Made by a program: the position numbers and the translations under genes
The notes under the pieces: generated by a model
The model's input: the letters and a program-made list of their open reading frames with translations, nothing else
Told to the model about the DNA's origin: nothing
Database searches by the model: none
In this document: piece by piece, positions 1-5,627 of the stretch
Numbering within the stretch: the first letter of the stretch is position 1
Layout of the letters: every line of letters starts with the position of its first letter
Assembly (NCBI GenBank): GCA_030606585.1
Contig: JAUWGD010000111.1
Span: 1 to 5,679 of the forward strand
Direction: 5' to 3'
Source: Dehalococcoidales bacterium
GTDB lineage: Bacteria > Chloroflexota > Dehalococcoidia > Dehalococcoidales > RBG-16-60-22
DNA: 5,679 nucleotides

Positions 1-828
1 GCCAAGTCGGATATGACCGAAGATGAACAGCTAATAGTTTACCTGGACCGCTATGGTGTAGATATGGCCTGCGTTCTGCCCGAGTCCATGATGGAAACTA
101 CCGGTTATTCCACCAAATGGTCCACCAACGGCTATCTGTTGGCCGCCGCCGAAAAGTACCCGGATAGATTTATCGTCCAGCCTAACCTGGGACCCTTTAT
201 CAAGAGGGGCATGAAAGAAGTCCTCTGGGAGCTGGATTACCTGGCACAGGAAAGAAACTGCAAGCTATTCAAGTTCTATCCTCCGGAAGATACCTACATC
301 AACGACGAGAGGATATGGCCTTTCTACAAGAGATGCGACGAACTGGGCGTAACGGTTACCATCCACACTGGCTGGAGCTGGTGTCCACCGGGCAAGGCTA
401 AATACTGTCTGCCAGTCCTGCTGGATGACGTCGTGAATGACTTCTACGACCTGAAAATCATCGCCTTCCATGCCGGCTGGCCGCTCTGCCATGACCTGAA
501 CATGGTAGCTTTATCTCATCCTAAAGTATACATCAGCTTAAGCTTAATCATGCCCTGGTATAATAGGGCGCCCCGACGGTTAGCCAAAATCATCGGTGAG
601 GCGATTCAATTTGCCGGTCCGGAACGTATTGTCTGGGGAACCGATTTCTACGGCCCCGGCGGATTGTTCAGGGAAGCGGTAATAGGCCTTAGAACATTCG
701 AGATGCCGGAAGACCTGCAGAAAGGCTACGGATACGCCCCGGTTACCGACGAAGTTAAAAACATGATTTTCGGTGAAAATCTTGCCAAAATACTCGATAT
801 CGATACGTCCAAACGACGCGTAAAATAA
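1..828 (+). CDS. Amidohydrolase family 2 (ACMSD-like) metal-dependent hydrolase or decarboxylase, 5'-truncated by the window edge
   Basis: The frame is open from the first base. The first Met codon (position 13) has no ribosome binding site before it, and the visible protein lacks the N-terminal HxH metal motif of the family, so I infer that roughly 40-60 residues lie upstream of the window. Counting the Met at position 13 as residue 1, the later metal and catalytic residues of the TIM-barrel amidohydrolases can be placed: His118 in VTIHTGW, His153 in IIAFHAGWP and Asp211 in VWGTDFYGP. The segment YLDRYGVDMACVLP and the closing FGENLAKIL are also typical of this family (PF04909). Members include ACMSD, gamma-resorcylate decarboxylase and lactone hydrolases, so the reaction may be hydrolysis or non-oxidative decarboxylation. 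No signal peptide is visible, though the true N-terminus is missing. The next gene starts 23 bases downstream, which suggests co-transcription. The fold call is firm; the substrate is unknown. Confidence 0.85.
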   Translation, partial: AKSDMTEDEQLIVYLDRYGVDMACVLPESMMETTGYSTKWSTNGYLLAAAEKYPDRFIVQPNLGPFIKRGMKEVLWELDYLAQERNCKLFKFYPPEDTYINDERIWPFYKRCDELGVTVTIHTGWSWCPPGKAKYCLPVLLDDVVNDFYDLKIIAFHAGWPLCHDLNMVALSHPKVYISLSLIMPWYNRAPRRLAKIIGEAIQFAGPERIVWGTDFYGPGGLFREAVIGLRTFEMPEDLQKGYGYAPVTDEVKNMIFGENLAKILDIDTSKRRVK

Positions 829-840
829 TAACCGAAAGGA

Positions 841-846
841 AAGGAG
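841..846 (+). promoter_or_regulatory. Ribosome binding site of the ene-reductase fusion gene
   Basis: AAGGAG lies five bases before the ATG at 852, in the 23-base gap after the amidohydrolase stop codon. It supports 852 as the start. The protein then opens with FPILFSPIKLGPLEIKNRI, the normal N-terminus of Old Yellow Enzyme-type reductases. Confidence 0.85.
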
Positions 847-851
847 AAATA

Positions 852-3542
852 ATGTCCGAATTTCCAATACTGTTTTCGCCTATTAAACTTGGTCCCTTAG
901 AGATCAAGAACAGAATCGGCGGCTCCTGCACTACCACCGGCGGCGCCGATATAAACGGATACATTACCGAAGAGTGCCTGTACTCTTACGCCGCCCGGTG
1001 TGAAGGCGGCGCCGGCTTTATCACCATCGAATGTACCTTCGCCACCGACTGGGGTGCCAAGACAACCAGCTTCGGCAACCCGCGCCTCAGCGGCCGTGCC
1101 TATTACGAAGGCATGTCCAACCTGGCCGAATCCATGAAGCAGATGGATTCCAAGGCGTTCATCCAGATTACCCCCAGTTTCGGCCGGCAGGGTTCCGGCC
1201 GTCTGTCCGGCGAGACGCCAGCGGCGCCATCGGCCATACCTTCGGAACGGCCGCAGGACTACGACCAGAGGATTATGCCCCGCGGCTACGAGACCAAGGC
1301 ACAGACAATGGGCGGCACCACCGTCCCCAAGGTCCTTACCATAGAAGAGATAGATTACATGGAGAGGACGTTCGCGGACGCTGTTGCCGGCGCCAGGATT
1401 TGCGGCTTTGACGCCGTCGAGTTCCACAGCCCGCACGGCTACCTCATCCACGAGTTCCTGTCGCCGCGTTCCAACCAGCGCAATGACCTCTACGGCGGCT
1501 CGCTGGAGAACCGCTTCCGCTTCCTGAGGAACCTGCTGGTAAGCGCCCGGCGCCGCGTCGGCCCGGACTTCTGTCTCGGTATCCGCCTCAGCGGCGACGA
1601 GCATATGCCCGGCGCCATCCACGAGGAAGAACTGATACAGATAGCCAAGTGGTGCGAGGAGCTCGGTGCCAGCTACATCCACCTTTCCGACGGCTCCTAC
1701 GAAGCCAGAAAATGGTTCTTCCCCCAGGACCCGTTCTGCTTTATTGAGCATGCCAAGAATTTTAAGAAAGAACTCAAGATACCTCTAATCGTCCCCGGCC
1801 AGCACGACCCATACCTGGCGGAGGAAGTACTCCGCAACAAATGGGCCGACTGCATTACCATGGGCCGCCAGCTAGTCGCCGACCAGCGCACCCCGAGCAA
1901 GTGGGAAAATGGCGAGGTCGACGAGGTTAAACGCTGCCTGCGCTGTAACGTATGTCTGGCCCGGTTCAACCGCGGTCTGGCCATCAGGTGCGCCGTTAAT
2001 CCCAATATCGGCCGCGAAAAGTACGACCCGAAATACACTTCAACCGAAAACGCCCTCACACTCAGGCCGCTGCCCGAGCCGTTCATGCCTCCGTGCCAGG
2101 ACACCTGTCCCGCCGGACTGGACATCAACGCTTACGTGCTCATGGCTGCCCGCGGACAGCTGGGAGAGTCCTACCGCTACCTGAAGCAGTACACCCCCTT
2201 CCCGGGTGTTCTCGGGCGCGTGTGCCCGCACCCGTGCGAGGTGGAATGTAACCGCGGCAAGCTGGACGACCCTATCGCTATCAACGATATCAAGCGATAC
2301 GTCGCCGATTCCGCAATGAACGAGGGCCTGCCCGACTATCTCAAGAAGCAGTGCCTGCCGGAGAAAGTAGCCATCACCAGGAAGGAAAAAGTCGCCGTGG
2401 TCGGTTCCGGCCCCGCCGGTCTGACCGCCGCCTACTTCCTGATTAAGAAGGGTTACGCCGTTACCGTTTTTGAGGCGGCCGCTGATGCCGGCGGCATGAT
2501 GGCCTACGGCATGCCGGAACATCGCCTGCCCCGCAAGGTAGTCATGTGGGAAATCGATACCATCAAGAAGATGGGTGTTGAGATTAAGACCAACAGCCCC
2601 GTGAAAAATCCGGAAGACCTCAAGAAGAAAGGCTATAACGCCGTCTTCGTCGCCGCCGGCGCCCAGAATAGCGCCAAGCTCAATGTAACCGGTGAAGACG
2701 CCTCCGGCGTTCTCCAGGCACTGGCCTTCCTGAAAGACGTAAACAGCGGCAAGAAACCGGCTGTCGGCAAGAAAGTCGTCGTCGTTGGTGGCGGCAGCGT
2801 CGCCATGGACGCGGCCACCTGCGCCCTGCGACTCGGTGCCGGCAGCGTCCAGGTGGTCTGCCTTGAGTGCAGCCCCGAGGAAATGCCCGCCCAGGAAGAT
2901 GAAGTCACACAGGCTATGGAAGAAGGCATCAAGGTTGACATGAGCTGGGGTCCCAAGCAGATTCTCACCAGCGGCGGCAAGGTCAAGGGCGTCGAGTTGA
3001 AGCGATGTACGTCCTGCTATAACAAAGCCGGCGCGTTCGCCCCGGTCTACAACGAGAAGGAAACCCGGGCGGTTGATGCCGATATGGTTATCACCGCCAT
3101 CGGCCAGAGGGTAGACCTCTCCTTCATGGCTGACAGCAAGGTAAAGACCACCAAGAGAGGGACTATCGATACCGCCGACCGCAGCCTGGCCACCAACGTA
3201 GCCGGTATTTACGCCGGTGGTGATGTCGCCCGCGGACAGGGTCTGATGATAGATGCCACGGCCGACGGCAAGAAAGCCGCCGTAGCTATCGACTGTTATC
3301 TGCGCGGCGTTGACCTCCCGCCCGCTCCGCCGAAGCCAACCCTTGCCGATATCGAGGAGCCGGCCTTCCAGTTCCATTTGAGGGAGTATAAGAAAGAAGA
3401 ACGCTGCACGACGGAAGCCGTCGCGGCCAGCAAGCGGAAGGGCAACTTCAAAGAAATCAACCTCGGGTTTAAAGATAAAGAGACCTGCGTTACCGAGGCC
3501 AGGCGCTGCCTGACCTGCCGGTGCTCGGCTGTCAGATACTAA
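852..3542 (+). CDS. Iron-sulfur flavoprotein ene-reductase (Old Yellow Enzyme / 2,4-dienoyl-CoA reductase class) fused to a GltD-like NAD(P)H oxidoreductase module
   Basis: This 896-residue protein probably passes electrons from NAD(P)H through FAD and iron-sulfur clusters to FMN, which reduces (or in reverse introduces) a C=C bond next to a carbonyl or thioester. Residues 1-350 form the FMN barrel: KNRI at 19-22, EGGAG near 51-55, and the active-site run HSPHGYL with His192, His195 and Tyr197, followed by the YGGSLENR signature. Cys362, Cys365, Cys368 and Cys380 form a 4Fe-4S site. Residues about 410-500 are a GltD/DPD-type Cys-rich domain with Cys415, Cys419, Cys458, Cys462 and Cys466. FAD binding is shown by GSGPAG at 518-523 with Glu541, then GGMMAYGMPEHRLP at 547-560 and AGGD at 788-791. 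The second nucleotide site is GGGSVAMD at 646-653. The tail adds Cys879, Cys886, Cys889 and Cys891. FadH- and BaiCD-type enzymes are usually about 640-680 residues; the extra length is mainly the GltD-type domain and tail. There is no signal peptide or membrane segment, so it is likely cytoplasmic. The substrate is unknown. Confidence 0.9.
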   Translation: MSEFPILFSPIKLGPLEIKNRIGGSCTTTGGADINGYITEECLYSYAARCEGGAGFITIECTFATDWGAKTTSFGNPRLSGRAYYEGMSNLAESMKQMDSKAFIQITPSFGRQGSGRLSGETPAAPSAIPSERPQDYDQRIMPRGYETKAQTMGGTTVPKVLTIEEIDYMERTFADAVAGARICGFDAVEFHSPHGYLIHEFLSPRSNQRNDLYGGSLENRFRFLRNLLVSARRRVGPDFCLGIRLSGDEHMPGAIHEEELIQIAKWCEELGASYIHLSDGSYEARKWFFPQDPFCFIEHAKNFKKELKIPLIVPGQHDPYLAEEVLRNKWADCITMGRQLVADQRTPSKWENGEVDEVKRCLRCNVCLARFNRGLAIRCAVNPNIGREKYDPKYTSTENALTLRPLPEPFMPPCQDTCPAGLDINAYVLMAARGQLGESYRYLKQYTPFPGVLGRVCPHPCEVECNRGKLDDPIAINDIKRYVADSAMNEGLPDYLKKQCLPEKVAITRKEKVAVVGSGPAGLTAAYFLIKKGYAVTVFEAAADAGGMMAYGMPEHRLPRKVVMWEIDTIKKMGVEIKTNSPVKNPEDLKKKGYNAVFVAAGAQNSAKLNVTGEDASGVLQALAFLKDVNSGKKPAVGKKVVVVGGGSVAMDAATCALRLGAGSVQVVCLECSPEEMPAQEDEVTQAMEEGIKVDMSWGPKQILTSGGKVKGVELKRCTSCYNKAGAFAPVYNEKETRAVDADMVITAIGQRVDLSFMADSKVKTTKRGTIDTADRSLATNVAGIYAGGDVARGQGLMIDATADGKKAAVAIDCYLRGVDLPPAPPKPTLADIEEPAFQFHLREYKKEERCTTEAVAASKRKGNFKEINLGFKDKETCVTEARRCLTCRCSAVRY

Positions 3543-3573
3543 ACTCGATAAGTCAAACCTGAGCCAAAAGATA

Positions 3574-3622
3574 CGGGGAGGGGATGCGAGACACATTCTG
3601 TCTCCCCCTCCCCGAGCTTTTT
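3574..3622 (+). terminator. Strong rho-independent terminator after the reductase gene
   Basis: A perfect 10-bp outer stem (3574-3583 with 3605-3614, CGGGGAGGGG against its complement) stacks on a 6-bp inner stem (GAGACA at 3588-3593 with TGTCTC at 3599-3604). The loop is five bases, with a four-base bulge at 3584-3587. Five T follow at 3618-3622. It sits 31 bases after the reductase stop and ends 15 bases before the Shine-Dalgarno site of the CoA transferase. It should therefore end or attenuate transcription from the upstream genes. Confidence 0.85.
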
Positions 3623-3637
3623 AGTCATACTTGATAT

Positions 3638-3642
3638 GGAGG
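3638..3642 (+). promoter_or_regulatory. Ribosome binding site that decides the CoA transferase start
   Basis: GGAGG lies eight bases before the ATG at 3651. An earlier in-frame ATG at 3636 overlaps this site and has no Shine-Dalgarno of its own. The protein starting at 3651 begins MSWQEEYKKKL, which resembles the usual N-terminus of the family, so 3651 is preferred. Confidence 0.8.
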
Positions 3643-3650
3643 AACACCTT

Positions 3651-4976
3651 ATGAGCTGGCAAGAAGAATACAAGAAAAAACTGGTAACGCCGGAGGAAGC
3701 CGTCAGCGTTATAAAATCCGGCGACCGCGTTTGCTTCGTGCAGGGGAACGAACCCCAAGCCCTGGGACTGGCACTGGCGGCGCGACTGGGAGAAGTAGAG
3801 AATGTGCTGCTCTCACTGCGCACGCCGGGGCGGGACTTCGGCTGGTACGACCCAGTTTTTGAAATGTCCTTCAAGATTGAGGTTGGATTTCCGCTGCCTA
3901 TCGTGAGGCAGATAATCGCGGAAAGGCGATGCGACCTGGCCATCGGCGGTCTCGGCTTTATCTTCCACGAGGAAGAGAGGGGCCCGGCCGACGTGGTGAT
4001 GGTTGAACTGTCCACTCCCGACGAGAACGGCTATTGCAGCTTCGGCGCTTCTGTCTGGACCAAGAAGACGGAAATTCGCAACGCCAAGATAACCATGGCC
4101 GAGGTAAATAAAAACCTGATACGCACCTACGGCGATAACTACATCCACGTTTCCGAAATCGACTATTTCGTGGAGCATACGCCGTCGGGTAAGCAGCCGG
4201 GCAGCACCGACCTGCTGGGTAGAAAAAACGTGGAGGCCGGCGAGGCCGAGAAAACCATTGCCGGATACGTGTCCACACTCGTCCATGACGGCGATACTTT
4301 ACAGGTCGGCGTGGGCTCCACCAGCGAATGGTGCTGCACCCTGGGAACTTTCGAAAACAAGGTCGACCTGGGCTGGCACTCCGAGACGACACCGCGGGGT
4401 ATCATCCCGTTGATACGAAACGGCGTCATTACCGGCAAACACAAGACCCTCAATCCCAATAAGGCCGTGGCTACCGCCTGCGGCGGCGGCACCAAGGAAG
4501 ACATGGACTTCGTTAACATGAACCCGGCTTTCGAGCTCCACAGCGCCGAGTACTGCCTGGACGTGCGGGTAATCGCTCAGCACGACAACATGGTGGCTAT
4601 CAACAGCGCCGTGAGCGTCGATTTCGCCGGACAGATTGCCGCCGAGTCCATCGGTCCGCGCGTTATCAGCGGTGCCGGAGGCCAGACATCCTTCGCCATC
4701 GGCGCCTTCCTTTCCAGGGGCGGCCGCAACATCACGGTAATGACATCCACCGCCGGCAGCGGTGATAAGAGGCTCTCACGCATCACACCCCTGCTGGCGG
4801 AAGGGACGATTGTTACCGTGCCGCGTACCCTCAGTGATTACATCATCACCGAGTACGGCATCGCCCACCTCAAGGGCAAGACGCAGCGCCAGAGGGCTCT
4901 GGAGCTTATCGGCATTGCCCACCCGGACTTCCGCACCGGGCTCAAGAAGGAAGCCGAGAAGCTGTACTGGCCTTAA
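3651..4976 (+). CDS. Acyl-CoA transferase/hydrolase of the acetyl-CoA hydrolase family (4-hydroxybutyrate CoA-transferase-like)
   Basis: This 441-residue class I CoA transferase would move CoA between an acyl-CoA (often acetyl-CoA) and a carboxylate through a glutamyl-CoA thioester. That is how anaerobes activate or release an organic acid without spending ATP. Counting from the Met at 3651, the N-terminal domain (about 1-200) and C-terminal domain (about 230-435) are both complete. The likely catalytic residue is Glu245 in GWHSETTPRGI. The glycine-rich VGVGS loop is at about 219-223, the GAGGQTSF loop at 341-348, and the SRITPLLAEGTIVTVPRT and YIITEYGIAHLKGK motifs near the end are typical. 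The usual Asp of the GGQxDF motif is Ser347 here. No signal peptide is seen. It lies 108 bases after the reductase stop, behind a strong terminator, so its expression may depend on read-through or on an internal promoter. The family is certain; the acid used is unknown. Confidence 0.92.
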   Translation: MSWQEEYKKKLVTPEEAVSVIKSGDRVCFVQGNEPQALGLALAARLGEVENVLLSLRTPGRDFGWYDPVFEMSFKIEVGFPLPIVRQIIAERRCDLAIGGLGFIFHEEERGPADVVMVELSTPDENGYCSFGASVWTKKTEIRNAKITMAEVNKNLIRTYGDNYIHVSEIDYFVEHTPSGKQPGSTDLLGRKNVEAGEAEKTIAGYVSTLVHDGDTLQVGVGSTSEWCCTLGTFENKVDLGWHSETTPRGIIPLIRNGVITGKHKTLNPNKAVATACGGGTKEDMDFVNMNPAFELHSAEYCLDVRVIAQHDNMVAINSAVSVDFAGQIAAESIGPRVISGAGGQTSFAIGAFLSRGGRNITVMTSTAGSGDKRLSRITPLLAEGTIVTVPRTLSDYIITEYGIAHLKGKTQRQRALELIGIAHPDFRTGLKKEAEKLYWP

Positions 4977-5000
4977 GCCATAAAGCAAAATATACGTGAA

Positions 5001-5040
5001 AAAGAGAGCGGTGCCGGTTAAAATGCCGCTCTCTTTCTAA
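5001..5040 (+). terminator. Hairpin terminator after the CoA transferase
   Basis: An 11-bp perfect stem (AAAGAGAGCGG at 5001-5011 with CCGCTCTCTTT at 5026-5036) closes a 14-base loop. The plus-strand T tract is short and broken (TTTCTAATT). On the minus strand the stem ends in a run of five T, so it could work in either direction. It begins 25 bases after the stop codon. Confidence 0.7.
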
Positions 5041-5060
5041 TTATAAGAATGGGGAGTTTC

Positions 5061-5079
5061 AGAGGGGTGAAGCCCCTCT
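5061..5079. repeat. Short palindrome AGAGGGG/CCCCTCT
   Basis: A perfect 7-bp inverted repeat with a five-base loop (TGAAG) lies in the non-coding stretch between the CoA transferase and the tRNA cluster. It has no clear T tract, so I do not call it a terminator. It is the first of three palindromes in a row. Confidence 0.6.
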
Positions 5080-5090
5080 TCCTATTCCCT

Positions 5091-5127
5091 CCCCCTCTCC
5101 TTCATCCTGCCTTGTAAGGAGAGGGGG
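5091..5127. repeat. Perfect 12-bp palindrome with a 13-base loop
   Basis: CCCCCTCTCCTT at 5091-5102 pairs exactly with AAGGAGAGGGGG at 5116-5127. It lacks a T tract and lies in the same purine/pyrimidine-biased stretch as its neighbours, which is more like a dispersed intergenic repeat than a terminator. Whether it recurs in the genome cannot be seen from one window. Confidence 0.65.
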
Positions 5128-5153
5128 TTCATCCTGAGGGTTCACCCTGAAGG
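5101..5153. repeat. Imperfect short direct repeats with core TTCAYCCTG
   Basis: The core TTCATCCTG or TTCACCCTG occurs at 5101-5109, 5128-5136 and 5141-5149. The last two are nearly tandem, GTTCATCCTGAGGG followed by GTTCACCCTGAAGGG, sharing one G. The first copy starts in the left arm of the 5091-5127 palindrome. This is a small local repeat cluster, not a CRISPR array. Confidence 0.5.
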
Positions 5154-5156
5154 GAC

Positions 5157-5197
5157 ACAGGAGGTGAGGTAGAATAAAAATCTTCTCTCACCCCTGT
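5157..5197. repeat. Hairpin just upstream of the tRNA promoter
   Basis: ACAGGAGGTGAG at 5157-5168 pairs with CTCACCCCTGT at 5187-5197, with one bulged A at 5162, giving 11 bp. An inner 4-bp stem (AGAA at 5171-5174 with TTCT at 5183-5186) stacks near it. The structure ends ten bases before the -35 box of the tRNA promoter. It may be another intergenic repeat copy. Confidence 0.55.
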
Positions 5198-5206
5198 ATT
5201 CAAATC

Positions 5207-5235
5207 TTGAAAAGCAGCCCCGTTGGTGCTACAAT
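5207..5235 (+). promoter_or_regulatory. Sigma70-type promoter with extended -10, driving the tRNA cluster
   Basis: The -35 box TTGAAA (5207-5212) and the -10 box TACAAT (5230-5235) are separated by the ideal 17 bases. A TG at 5227-5228, one base before the -10 box, makes it an extended -10. The expected transcription start near 5242 lies only a few bases before the first base of tRNA-Leu, as is common for stable RNA promoters. Confidence 0.8.
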
Positions 5236-5245
5236 ATAGAGTCGG

Positions 5246-5331
5246 GCCGAGGTGGCGGAATGGCAGACGCGCTACGTTCAGGGCGTAGTGTCCGTAAGGG
5301 CGTGGGAGTTCAACTCTCCCCCTCGGCACCA
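5246..5331 (+). tRNA. tRNA-Leu, anticodon CAG
   Basis: The acceptor stem GCCGAGG/CCTCGGC is perfect, and A73 plus CCA are encoded at 5328-5331. The anticodon stem CTACG/CGTAG (5272-5276 with 5284-5288) encloses the loop TTCAGGG, placing CAG at 5279-5281, which reads CUG. The long variable arm is the class II feature expected of tRNA-Leu, and the T arm GGGAG-TTCAACT-CTCCC is perfect. It is the first gene of the cluster, directly behind the promoter. Length is 86 bases. Confidence 0.96.
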
Positions 5332-5341
5332 AAAACAAGAC

Positions 5342-5419
5342 GCGCTTGTAGCTCAGTTGGATTAGAGCGCAGCCCTGCGGAGGCTGAGGCCGTGGGTTCG
5401 AGCCCCGCCAAGCGCGCCA
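5342..5419 (+). tRNA. tRNA-Arg, anticodon GCG
   Basis: The acceptor stem GCGCTTG/CAAGCGC is perfect, with G73 and encoded CCA at 5416-5419. The anticodon stem CAGCC/GGCTG (5370-5374 with 5382-5386) encloses the loop CTGCGGA, so the anticodon is GCG at 5377-5379. C35 and the D-loop A20 agree with arginine identity. The T arm GTGGG-TTCGAGC-CCCGC has one G-T pair. It starts ten bases after tRNA-Leu. Most bacteria read this codon box with an ACG anticodon modified to inosine, so the encoded G34 is unusual. No structural flaw suggests a pseudogene. Confidence 0.95.
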
Positions 5420-5422
5420 TCC

Positions 5423-5499
5423 GGGCGGTTAGCTCAGTTGGTTAGAGCACCTGCTTTACACGCAGGGGGTCACAGGTTCGAGTCCTGTACCGCCCACCA
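5423..5499 (+). tRNA. tRNA-Val, anticodon TAC
   Basis: The acceptor stem GGGCGGT/ACCGCCC is perfect, with A73 and CCA at 5496-5499. The anticodon stem CCTGC/GCAGG (5450-5454 with 5462-5466) encloses the loop TTTACAC, placing TAC at 5457-5459. The T arm ACAGG-TTCGAGT-CCTGT is perfect. Only three bases separate it from tRNA-Arg, so the cluster must be processed from one transcript. Part of its 3' half is repeated downstream at 5628-5665. Confidence 0.96.
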
Positions 5500-5544
5500 T
5501 AGTCTCAAAATCACCTGACAATCTTGCTAAAAACCCCGAAAAGG

Positions 5545-5557
5545 GCACCTGCTTTAC
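5545..5557. repeat. 13-base copy of part of the tRNA-Val anticodon arm
   Basis: GCACCTGCTTTAC at 5545-5557 is identical to 5447-5459 inside tRNA-Val. The match stops in the anticodon and the flanks do not form a tRNA. It may be a broken tRNA copy lying between the intact gene and the larger fragment downstream. Confidence 0.5.
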
Positions 5558-5627
5558 CAGATTCCGCTACCTTCCAACAGCTTTGGGATGCTCTTGGCTC
5601 AAAGCTAATTGAATCCTCACGAGAGTC

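Noticed and set aside
897..1751. Minus-strand open frame (284 codons) opposite the barrel domain
   Set aside because: Low-complexity Ala/Gly/Val-rich shadow frame with no family motifs.
2040..3596. Long minus-strand open frame (518 codons) opposite the reductase gene
   Set aside because: It is a shadow of the GC-rich reductase gene; the plus strand carries clear cofactor motifs and a ribosome binding site, while the minus frame shows no recognisable domain.
3636..3650. ATG at 3636 as the CoA transferase start
   Set aside because: It overlaps the GGAGG that serves the ATG at 3651 and has no ribosome binding site of its own.
5101..5153. CRISPR-like array
   Set aside because: The repeats are only about nine bases, imperfect, and without regular spacers.
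5129..5338. Minus-strand open frame of 69 codons with VELPRPYGHYALNVARLP
   Set aside because: It is antisense to tRNA-Leu; this kind of peptide is a well-known false gene call over tRNA-Leu.
5260..5445. Plus-strand open frame of 61 codons across the tRNA genes
   Set aside because: It lies within tRNA-Leu, tRNA-Arg and part of tRNA-Val, and its sequence is just translated tRNA.
5535..5545. CCC/GGG hairpin after tRNA-Val as a terminator
   Set aside because: Only three or four base pairs, and the T run exists only on the minus strand.
5580..5605. Hairpin GCTTTGGG/CTCAAAGC as a terminator of the tRNA operon
   Set aside because: Short stem with a G-U pair and no T tract after it.
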